From Rummeliibacillus stabekisii (GTDB taxonomy: Bacteria; Bacillota; Bacilli; Bacillales_A; Planococcaceae): a stretch of DNA of 64,000 nucleotides. The stretch is taken from positions 1 through 64,000 of the forward strand of contig NZ_BJVD01000005.1 in assembly GCF_007988965.1 (NCBI RefSeq), written 5' to 3'. Below the pieces are notes generated by a model. It had not been told where the DNA came from, ran no database searches, and saw only the letters and a list, made by a program, of their open reading frames with translations. Both the position numbers and the translations under genes were made by a program. Numbering within the stretch: the stretch's first letter is position 1; the number at the start of each line of letters is the position of its first letter. Of this stretch, positions 53,163-62,126 are shown piece after piece.

Positions 53163-53882
53163 ATGGAGTCCAAAACCTTAAATCTTTTATGCCTTCCATA
53201 TGCAGGGGGGTCAGAGAATATATATTTTAATTGGAAGAAAAATATTATAAATGGCGTAAACGTTATCCCCATTGAACTGTCAGGAAGAGGAAGACTAATT
53301 CAACAACCCTTATATAAAAATATTGAGGAAGCAATAGAGGATATCTATAGAAAGAGTTATGATCACATCATTAATTCTCCATTTGCCCTTTTTGGCCATA
53401 GCATGGGAAGCATTATGGTATATGAGCTCGCAAAAAAAATAATAAAAGAAACAAAGAAGAAACCTGAGTTTCTTGTGTTTTCAGGCAAAAACCCTCCCCA
53501 TGTGGGATTAGGTACTAATTATCATGAGCTACCTAATGATTTAATGTTACAGAAGCTTCAGGAATTAGGAGGGATTAAGCCGGAGTTTTCTAAATATCCT
53601 GAACTTTTGTCTTTATTCCTTCCTATTATTAGGTCTGATTTTAAATTGGTAGAAACCTACAAACATGCACCTTCCAACCCTTTTGATAGAGATATTTATA
53701 TAATGCATGGTTCAGAAGATCCTATTACTAACGGATCTAGGCTAAAGGAATGGGATAACTACACAACCTCTAATTGTTTTTATAAAGAAATAGAGGGAGA
53801 CCATTTTTTTATCGATACTAATTCAAAGGATGTTATTAAATATATAAACAGCTTATGCTCTAAATATTCAGTCTATTGTTAA
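53163..53882 (+). CDS. Type II thioesterase
   Basis: I chose the second ATG (53163), which follows ATGGAGAG and gives the usual 239-residue length; the first ATG at 53148 is possible. The alpha/beta-hydrolase fold shows LLCLPYAGGSENIYFNW at the start, the nucleophile elbow GHSMG (Ser at about residue 80), the acid in HGSEDPIT, and His in EGDHFFI. Type II thioesterases free misloaded acyl or aminoacyl groups from NRPS/PKS carrier proteins. It lies 36 nt before the NRPS gene on the same strand, so it likely serves that enzyme. Confidence 0.93.
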   Translation: MESKTLNLLCLPYAGGSENIYFNWKKNIINGVNVIPIELSGRGRLIQQPLYKNIEEAIEDIYRKSYDHIINSPFALFGHSMGSIMVYELAKKIIKETKKKPEFLVFSGKNPPHVGLGTNYHELPNDLMLQKLQELGGIKPEFSKYPELLSLFLPIIRSDFKLVETYKHAPSNPFDRDIYIMHGSEDPITNGSRLKEWDNYTTSNCFYKEIEGDHFFIDTNSKDVIKYINSLCSKYSVYC

Positions 53883-53918
53883 CAATCAAATTTTTATAAT
53901 ATTAAGGAGGGAAATTTA

Positions 53919-56900
53919 ATGTCGACAGTACCATTTTCTGTTCAAAAAGCGAAAGAAGATATAATTTACCCTAAAAAAACATTGGTCAATATTTTTGAAG
54001 AAATAGCAGAGGAGTTTTCAGATTCAGTAGCTATTAAATTAGGGGAAGAAACGATGGATTACCGGACATTAAATCAAAAGGCAAATGAAGTTGCCCATTT
54101 TTTAAGATCTAAGGGTGTAAGCCGTGAATCCATTGTCTGTTTATTGTTTGATCGTTCTATCGATATGATTGTATCTATATTGGGGGTACTGAAATCAGGA
54201 GGAGCATATTTGCCTATCGATCCAGAGTATCCAATAGAACGAATACAAAATACTGTCATTGATAGTCAGTCTACATATGTACTTACACATAATTCATACG
54301 GAAGTCGTTTGAATTTTAAGTCGGAATCGCCTGTTGATATTTTTGACCTTGCTCAAGAAGATTTTGGTAACGAAAGTAAAGCGAATCCTACCCCTATTAA
54401 TGATCCAACAGATTTAGCATACGTTATTTACACATCTGGTTCTACAGGAAAGCCTAAGGGTGTAATGATTGAGCATGAAAGTGTAGTAAGACTTTTAATT
54501 AATAATAAAAATCTTTTTCAATTTTCTCAACGAGATATTTGGACAATGTTTCATTCCTATTGCTTTGACTTTTCAGTATGGGAAATGTATGGAGCTCTTT
54601 TATATGGGGGTACAGTCATAATTGTTCCTAAGTTAATTGCACAAGATCCTTCTTTATTCTTGAATCTATTGGAGAATGAAAAAGTAACTGTTTTAAACCA
54701 GACCCCAGGCGCATTCTATAATTTAGTTAATGAAACAATAGAAAAAGAATCAGTAAAGTTGGGACTTCGATATATTGTGTTTGGAGGAGAAGCTCTAAAA
54801 CCAAGTATGTTATCTCAATGGAAAGAGAGATTCCCAGACTCTAGGCTTATTAATATGTATGGGATTACCGAAATTACTGTCCATGGAACATTCAAAGAGA
54901 TTACGGATAAAGAAATTGAAAGCGGAACGAGTAATATAGGTGTACCTATACCAACGCTATCTATGTATGTACTGAATGAAACATTAGATGAGGTAGAACA
55001 AGGGGAAATTGGAGAACTTTATGTTGCTGGAGTGGGTGTAGCCAGAGGATATTTACATAGAAGTGAACTTACAAATGAACGATTTATTGAAAGTGAGAAA
55101 TACGGGAATCAACGTTTATATAAATCAGGAGATTTGGTACGCTATTTAGAAAATGGAGAGCTTGAATATATAGGTCGTAGTGATTTCCAAATTAAAATTC
55201 GTGGACACCGAATAGAGCTTAAGGAAATTGAGCATTGGTTTACTCAGCAAGAGGGAGTTAAAAACGTTACGGTTGTTCCAAGAAATGATGAGCTAGAAGT
55301 AACTTATCTATGTGCATATGTAGAAGGGCAAGCTGAGGTAGAAAAGTTAAGATTGGATATTTCACAAGCATTTCCTAGCTATATGATTCCCCATTTTATT
55401 ATTAAAGTTGATAACATCCCTTTAACTTCTAATGGGAAAGTTGATTCGAAGAATTTACCGAATCCTTTAGAAAATACGAACCAAGCAGTTTACGAAAAAC
55501 CTACAACTAATTTAGAGATTAAACTAGTTGAAGCTTTTGAAAATTTATTTCACTATCAGCCAATAGGAATTAATGATAGCTTTTATAGTTTTGGAGGGGA
55601 TTCTTTAAGAGCTGCAAGACTTTCATCAATGTTAAAGAAAAATCTAAATATAGCTGTTTCTATCAAAGATATTCTTACTTATCCAACAATCAAATCATTG
55701 GCACTTTTATTAACTAGTCAAGAGACAGTTGGTGAGAGTTCTATTAAAAAAGCTGTATCAAAAGACTTTTATGAAGCATCTCCTGCTCAAAGAAACATGT
55801 ATACCCTATGTAACATAGTTGAAGGAACTCATTATAACATTCCGTTACTTTACGAGTTAAAGGGTGCTGTAAATCAAAAGGATCTTTGCAATGCATTCAA
55901 AAAATTAGTGGTAAGGCATGAGGCGCTCAGAACAACATTTGAACTACATGATGAGCATGTTAGACAAGTGGTTCATAGCGATATGTCCCTTAATTATGAG
56001 GTATTACATACAAGTATGCCTGTGTTGGATGTTGTAAAGGAAAAAATTACTGTCTTTTCATTAGAAAAAGGTCCACTCTTCAAATGGATATTGATATATG
56101 ACGAAATACATCAAAAGAAATATCTATTTTTGGATTTCCATCATATTATCTGTGACGGAATCACCCTAAATATATTCATGGAAGATTTATTTATATTATT
56201 AGAAGGTCATCACTTAGAGAATCTGCCTCTTCAATATACTGATTATTCGGAGTGGCAAACTGATAGATTAAATGCTAACCAATTAACACTAAGTAAAAAG
56301 CATTATTCTGAACTTTTTGAGGATGGAATACCGAAGCTGAATATTAAAACAGATTTTGCTCGTCCAATGTATCCAACATTTAAAGGACATACAATTCCAT
56401 TCACAATTCCTACAGAATTAGCTAAGAAATTAAAAGTAATTTCTAATGAAACAGGAACTACTATTTTCATGCTATTGATAGCAGCATTTAATGTTTTTTT
56501 ATCGAAACATACGAATGAAGAAGACTTAGTGGTAGGGACTCCATTTACAGGGAGAGAAAATCCTGATACTGATACGATAGCTGGTATGTTTGTTAATACG
56601 TTACCTATACGATCTCAACCACATGCTGAAAAGCTTTTTAAAGATTATATGTTAGAAATTAAATCCCTTGTATTCTCTAGTATTGAGCACTCAGACTATC
56701 AGTTTGAACAATTGGTACAAGACTTAGAAGTAGATCGTAATACAGGATATAATCCCATTTTTAACGTAATGTTTGCCATGCAGAACTTCGAGACAAGAAC
56801 CTTTAAGAACGATACCTTAGAGGCGACCAAAAAGAAACTCTACACGGACTATTCTCACTTCGATATGCTTCTATACTCATATGAAGAAGGGGAGGATATC

Positions 56901-59900
56901 CATTTCGAGTGGGAGTATTCAACTGATTTATTCAAAGAGACCACCATTCAAAGATATATTACTCAATTTACTCAACTACTTGAGAACATTAGTGGAAAAG
57001 TAAATGAAAAGATTTGTTCCTTAAGTTTGCTTACTTCTATAGAGAAAAAAATAATTATAAATGATTTCAATGATACATTAACAAGTTGCCCAATAAATTC
57101 TAGTATTGTTGACTTATTTAATGACCTAAGGACAGAACAACCTACGAAAAAGATACTCATGAAGAATGGGAATGCTATAACTGTTGCTGAACTTGATAAA
57201 CACTCCAATAAGGTTGCACATTATTTACTCTCAAAAGGTATTAAAACGGAACAACCTGTTGGAATTATGATGAGTAAATCATTTGAAATGATAGTGGCTA
57301 CATTGGGAATCTTAAAAGCGGGAGCAGCATACGTACCGATTGACCAAGATGCTCCTTTACAGCGTATCAATTTTATTGTCCAAGATTGCCAATTACCACT
57401 TATTATTAGTGACGAATTGAATAGCAATATCCAGATTGAAACAAACATCATTAATTGCAATGAGGTGCTGCAAAAAGAGATTGAAGAATTTCCACTGCCA
57501 TCTCGGAATCCTAATTCTTTAGCCTATATTATTTATACGTCTGGATCTACAGGTAACCCTAAAGGAGTACTTATAGAGGATCAAAATATTATTAGGTTAG
57601 TAAGGGATACAAAGTATATTGATTTTTCTGCTCATCAAAACCTTTTAATGACAGGTAGTTTCTCATTTGATGCTTCCACTTTTGAAATATGGGGTGCCAT
57701 CCTAAATGGATTGACCTTACATCTAATTGATAAGGAAAATATGCTTGATACAAAAGAGCTTTTAGCAGTAATACAGAAAAATAAAATTGATCTTATGTGG
57801 CTTACTGCTCCTTTCTTTAATCAGTTAATTAATGAGAATAATGCTTTATTTGAAAGTGTAAAAACGTTAATCGTTGGTGGGGATGTACTAAGTACTCAAC
57901 ATATTAATATGGCCATGGAAAGCAGTCCTAATCTCCAAATAATTAATGGTTACGGGCCAACAGAAAATACTACATTTTCGACTGCTTATAAAATTCCGAA
58001 AAGCATACCAAAAAATATACCTATAGGAAAACCTATCAGTAACTCTAAAGCGTATGTAGTAAATTCCAATACAAGTGAATTGCTACCTATTGGACAGATA
58101 GGTGAGCTCTGGGTTGGTGGACAAGGCGTCGCTCGTGGCTACCTTAACCAAGAGAACCTTACAAAAGAGAAGTTCATTGACGATCCTTTTTCGAAAAACG
58201 GGAGAGTTTATAAAACGGGAGACCTGGCTTACTGGGACGAGGAAGGTAACTTAGAGTTTTGTGGAAGAATTGATAACCAAGTGAAGATTCGTGGTTATCG
58301 AATTGAGCTTGGAGAAATTGAAGCCGCTATTCGTAATCATGAGCAGGTGAATGAAGCGTTAATTACCCAAATGATTGATGGCATTGAGGACGTACTCTGT
58401 GCTTATTATGTGAGTAAAGAGAAACTCAAAGAAGAGGAAATAAGAAATCACCTTATCGAATGTTTACCAGATTATATGGTTCCTAAATATTTAATACGTA
58501 TTGATATGATGCCACTAAATAAAAATGGAAAAGTTGCGAAAGAGCATTTGCCTCTTCCATCTTTTGATGACATAGATGTTGATGGACATCAGGAATTAAC
58601 TGATACCCAAAACAAATTAGTTGATATTTGGAAATCAATTTTAACAGATTCGGTGAATTTTAGAATTAACGACTCTTTCTTCTCAATTGGTGGTCATTCC
58701 TTAAAAGCAATTACGCTACTTGCGAAGATCAATAAAGAATTTAACGTGAATTTTTCTATGAAAGATATCTTTAAATTACAAACAGTAGAAGCACTCTCTA
58801 ATAAAATAGATAACATGAAAACAAGTAAAAAATATAGTTATATTGTTCCTACTGAAGCAAAATCATCTTATCCGATTAGTTTAACTCAAAAAAGGCTCTT
58901 CATTTTAAACGAGATCTATCCAAACCAAAAGGTATATAACATACCCGTGTGTTACAAATTAAACCAGCCTCTAGATGTTGTAAGATTTGAACGCTGTTTA
59001 AATGATTTGGTGGAACGTAATGAAATACTAAGAACAACATTTAAAATGGAAAATAATCAACCAGTCCAGATTGTTCATGAGGACGCAAAAATCACAGTAG
59101 AGACAGTAGCATTAAGTAGTACTCAATTAGATCATTATACGGAAAACTTTATGCATAATTTTGATCTCGCAAAGCTACCACTGTTTAGAGTGGAATATGT
59201 AGAAGTTGACCGTGAGGAATGCTATCTCTATATGGACTTCCATCATATTATTTTAGATGGACTATCGATTAATTTTTATCTACATCAGTTATTTAATATG
59301 TATATGGAGAAAGATGTAGCAGTTCAGCATATCCAGTATAAAGATTATGCGACATGGCTATCTACTCAAGAAGTTAAAGATTCTATTGAAGAGAAATCAG
59401 AATACTGGTTAAAGCATATTGGTGATGAGCCGCCAATATTAGAACTTTCGTTAGATAAACAACGTCCAGTAGTACAAACTTTTGAAGGTAAAACGATTCA
59501 TTTTGAGATAGCCCCTTTATTAGAAAAGAAATTACGTTCATTTGCTAAACAATATCAAACTACTCCATTCACGGTCATGTTTTCTGCTTTTAATATTTTA
59601 CTATCAAAATATACTCGTCAAGAGGACATTATCGTGGGTACTACTGTTTCAGGTAGAAATCATCCAGATATTGATGAAATGCTAGGAATGTTTGTTAATA
59701 CATTAGCAATACGAAGCTTTCCTGAAAAAGAAAAGACTTTTGAACGGTTCCTTCATGAGACTCATGATTTGTTAATAAAGAGTTATGAGAATCAAGAATA
59801 TCCTTTTGAAGAGTTGGTCGATCGTTTGGAGATAAATCGAAGTATAGATCGTAACCCATTATATAATGTCATGTTCTCTATGAATAATATAGCTTCTAAA

Positions 59901-62105
59901 AAGTATAAATTTGATAACTTATGTTTAGATCCGGTAAGCATGAATTATCCGTTTTCTAAAGTGGATTTAACGATGTTTATGAATGAAGGAGAAGATTATC
60001 TGTCGTTTTCAATCGAATATTCAACTTCTCTTTTTTATGAGGAAACAATTCAACAGCTAGGTAATCATTACACTCAACTCCTTGAGAGCATCTTAGCAAA
60101 AGCCTATTCCGAAATTAAAGAGTTGAGAATAATAACACCTGCAGAAGAAAAAACATTGCTTTTAGACTTTAACGATACAAAAGCAGAATATGCACAAGAA
60201 AAATTCATTCATCAACTTTTTGAAGAGAAGGTAAACGAATATCCGGATGTGTTAGCTATTGAAGGACCACTAGAAAATGTGACATACCAATCATTAAATA
60301 GTCGGGCGAACCAACTGGCACATTTCCTTTATATGAATAAAATTACTCAAACTAATGAGTATGTTGCCATCATGCTTGATCGAAGCCCTGACATGATTAC
60401 AAGTGTCTTGGGGATATTAAAAGCTGGACTTGCTTATGTACCAATTGATCCTAGTTGGCCAATAGATCGAATTAAACACATTATTACTTCATTAGGCGTT
60501 AAAGAAATTGTAACAAACCCAAGCTATGTAGATTCCTTAAGAGAATTAGAGTTGAGTACTACTATTCTATTATCAGTTTCAGATGCAACTAATTTTGGAA
60601 AGGGAGTTATTGGTCATAATAAGTTAGAAATGCTTCCTACAACAAATCTTAAGCTACCTCAATATGAAGATTTAAATGCTTATGTGATTTTTACATCTGG
60701 ATCAACTGGTCAACCTAAAGGAGTAGCAGTCAAACATAAGCCAGTTATTAATCTTATTGAATGGGTAAACAAAACGTTCTCAGTTGGAAAGAATGATAAG
60801 TTGCTTTTTGTCACTTCTTTATGTTTTGACTTATCCGTGTATGACATCTTAGGAACATTGGCTGCAGGGGGTAAGATTCGTATTGCTAGTAATAATGAAG
60901 TGAGAGACCCACAGCAATTAATGAAAATCATATCTGAAGAAAATATTACGTTTTGGGATTCCGCTCCGGCTGCTTTACAACAGTTAACTTCGTATTTTCC
61001 AGAGAAAAAGATGGAGAGTAGCAAGCTACGATTGGTATTCCTGAGCGGAGATTGGATTCCAGTTACCCTACCTACAAAACTTAAAGAAGTCTTTGAAGGT
61101 GTAGAAGTTATCAGTTTAGGTGGTGCTACGGAAGCTACGGTATGGTCTAATTTCTATCCAATTAAGGAAGTTAAAAAAGACTGGAAGAGCATACCTTATG
61201 GAAAACCAATTCAAAATGCAAAATATTATATCTTGGATAGCGAACTAAATCCTTCGCCTATAGGAGTTCCAGGTGACTTATATATAGGGGGAGAGTGTTT
61301 AGCTTCTGGTTATGCTAATGCAGCAGAATTGACTTTAACACGTTTTATTGCAAATCCTTTTATACAAGGTGAAAACAATATCATGTATAAAACCGGGGAC
61401 TTAGCAAGATGGTATAGAGATGGAAATATTGAGTTTTTAGGTAGAGTTGATCATCAAGTTAAAATTAGAGGATATCGAATTGAACTTGGAGAGATTGAGT
61501 ATCACCTACTAAATCATCCAGGTATTAAAGAAGCTATCACGATTACTAAGGAAGACGAATCTAATAATGTTTATCTATGTACTTATTACACATCTAATAT
61601 TGGTGTAACTGAAAGTGAATTAAAGAACTATTTAGGTTCTAAAATTCCCGAGTACATGGTCCCTTCTATTTTATACTTGCTTGATAAAATTCCTGTGACA
61701 AGTAATGGAAAGCTAGATCGTGGAGCGTTGCCTGAACCTAAGAGACAGCTTTCTCTAAATAACTATAGAGCGCCTAAAAGTGACGCTGAAAAACTCATTT
61801 TAGATATTTGGAAAGAGCTATTAAAAGTAGATGAGATAGGGATAGATGACAAGTTTTTTGAAGTAGGCGGTAATTCTTTACTTATTGTCCAAGTGCATCA
61901 ACGCTTAGAGGATATTTATCCTGGAAAAATAAAAGTGGTGGACTTATTTACTTATCCAACAGTTGCCGAGATCGCTTCATTGGTATCTGAGAATGATACA
62001 AGTACTATAAACAAGGATAATTCGGTGGATGTTGATGATGTTTTTGAGAAGTTAGGTAGCGGGAGTATCGATTTAGAACGAGCTCTTGAAGAGTTGCTTG
62101 AATAA
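53919..62105 (+). CDS. Non-ribosomal peptide synthetase, three modules (A-PCP-C-A-PCP-C-A-PCP)
   Basis: This 2728-residue enzyme starts after TAAGGAGGG. A-domain cores lie near residues 171, 1205 and 2257 (YTSGSTGKPKG and variants). Carrier Ser motifs are GGDSL (~558), GGHSL (~1590) and GGNSL (~2649). Condensation motifs are HHIICDG (~740) and HHIILDG (~1774). There is no starter condensation domain, epimerase or terminal thioesterase. Hand-aligned specificity codes: module 1 DFWNVGMVHK (Thr-like), module 2 DAFWIGGTFK (Val), module 3 DLYDFSLVWK (unassigned; GGATEATVW belongs to the Cys/Gly/Ser-type group). The end (FEKLGSGSIDLERALEELLE) resembles a docking region for the PKS that starts 21 nt later. 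Confidence 0.95.
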   Translation: MSTVPFSVQKAKEDIIYPKKTLVNIFEEIAEEFSDSVAIKLGEETMDYRTLNQKANEVAHFLRSKGVSRESIVCLLFDRSIDMIVSILGVLKSGGAYLPIDPEYPIERIQNTVIDSQSTYVLTHNSYGSRLNFKSESPVDIFDLAQEDFGNESKANPTPINDPTDLAYVIYTSGSTGKPKGVMIEHESVVRLLINNKNLFQFSQRDIWTMFHSYCFDFSVWEMYGALLYGGTVIIVPKLIAQDPSLFLNLLENEKVTVLNQTPGAFYNLVNETIEKESVKLGLRYIVFGGEALKPSMLSQWKERFPDSRLINMYGITEITVHGTFKEITDKEIESGTSNIGVPIPTLSMYVLNETLDEVEQGEIGELYVAGVGVARGYLHRSELTNERFIESEKYGNQRLYKSGDLVRYLENGELEYIGRSDFQIKIRGHRIELKEIEHWFTQQEGVKNVTVVPRNDELEVTYLCAYVEGQAEVEKLRLDISQAFPSYMIPHFIIKVDNIPLTSNGKVDSKNLPNPLENTNQAVYEKPTTNLEIKLVEAFENLFHYQPIGINDSFYSFGGDSLRAARLSSMLKKNLNIAVSIKDILTYPTIKSLALLLTSQETVGESSIKKAVSKDFYEASPAQRNMYTLCNIVEGTHYNIPLLYELKGAVNQKDLCNAFKKLVVRHEALRTTFELHDEHVRQVVHSDMSLNYEVLHTSMPVLDVVKEKITVFSLEKGPLFKWILIYDEIHQKKYLFLDFHHIICDGITLNIFMEDLFILLEGHHLENLPLQYTDYSEWQTDRLNANQLTLSKKHYSELFEDGIPKLNIKTDFARPMYPTFKGHTIPFTIPTELAKKLKVISNETGTTIFMLLIAAFNVFLSKHTNEEDLVVGTPFTGRENPDTDTIAGMFVNTLPIRSQPHAEKLFKDYMLEIKSLVFSSIEHSDYQFEQLVQDLEVDRNTGYNPIFNVMFAMQNFETRTFKNDTLEATKKKLYTDYSHFDMLLYSYEEGEDIHFEWEYSTDLFKETTIQRYITQFTQLLENISGKVNEKICSLSLLTSIEKKIIINDFNDTLTSCPINSSIVDLFNDLRTEQPTKKILMKNGNAITVAELDKHSNKVAHYLLSKGIKTEQPVGIMMSKSFEMIVATLGILKAGAAYVPIDQDAPLQRINFIVQDCQLPLIISDELNSNIQIETNIINCNEVLQKEIEEFPLPSRNPNSLAYIIYTSGSTGNPKGVLIEDQNIIRLVRDTKYIDFSAHQNLLMTGSFSFDASTFEIWGAILNGLTLHLIDKENMLDTKELLAVIQKNKIDLMWLTAPFFNQLINENNALFESVKTLIVGGDVLSTQHINMAMESSPNLQIINGYGPTENTTFSTAYKIPKSIPKNIPIGKPISNSKAYVVNSNTSELLPIGQIGELWVGGQGVARGYLNQENLTKEKFIDDPFSKNGRVYKTGDLAYWDEEGNLEFCGRIDNQVKIRGYRIELGEIEAAIRNHEQVNEALITQMIDGIEDVLCAYYVSKEKLKEEEIRNHLIECLPDYMVPKYLIRIDMMPLNKNGKVAKEHLPLPSFDDIDVDGHQELTDTQNKLVDIWKSILTDSVNFRINDSFFSIGGHSLKAITLLAKINKEFNVNFSMKDIFKLQTVEALSNKIDNMKTSKKYSYIVPTEAKSSYPISLTQKRLFILNEIYPNQKVYNIPVCYKLNQPLDVVRFERCLNDLVERNEILRTTFKMENNQPVQIVHEDAKITVETVALSSTQLDHYTENFMHNFDLAKLPLFRVEYVEVDREECYLYMDFHHIILDGLSINFYLHQLFNMYMEKDVAVQHIQYKDYATWLSTQEVKDSIEEKSEYWLKHIGDEPPILELSLDKQRPVVQTFEGKTIHFEIAPLLEKKLRSFAKQYQTTPFTVMFSAFNILLSKYTRQEDIIVGTTVSGRNHPDIDEMLGMFVNTLAIRSFPEKEKTFERFLHETHDLLIKSYENQEYPFEELVDRLEINRSIDRNPLYNVMFSMNNIASKKYKFDNLCLDPVSMNYPFSKVDLTMFMNEGEDYLSFSIEYSTSLFYEETIQQLGNHYTQLLESILAKAYSEIKELRIITPAEEKTLLLDFNDTKAEYAQEKFIHQLFEEKVNEYPDVLAIEGPLENVTYQSLNSRANQLAHFLYMNKITQTNEYVAIMLDRSPDMITSVLGILKAGLAYVPIDPSWPIDRIKHIITSLGVKEIVTNPSYVDSLRELELSTTILLSVSDATNFGKGVIGHNKLEMLPTTNLKLPQYEDLNAYVIFTSGSTGQPKGVAVKHKPVINLIEWVNKTFSVGKNDKLLFVTSLCFDLSVYDILGTLAAGGKIRIASNNEVRDPQQLMKIISEENITFWDSAPAALQQLTSYFPEKKMESSKLRLVFLSGDWIPVTLPTKLKEVFEGVEVISLGGATEATVWSNFYPIKEVKKDWKSIPYGKPIQNAKYYILDSELNPSPIGVPGDLYIGGECLASGYANAAELTLTRFIANPFIQGENNIMYKTGDLARWYRDGNIEFLGRVDHQVKIRGYRIELGEIEYHLLNHPGIKEAITITKEDESNNVYLCTYYTSNIGVTESELKNYLGSKIPEYMVPSILYLLDKIPVTSNGKLDRGALPEPKRQLSLNNYRAPKSDAEKLILDIWKELLKVDEIGIDDKFFEVGGNSLLIVQVHQRLEDIYPGKIKVVDLFTYPTVAEIASLVSENDTSTINKDNSVDVDDVFEKLGSGSIDLERALEELLE

Positions 62106-62126
62106 AGGCATATCAGGAGGTAAGAC

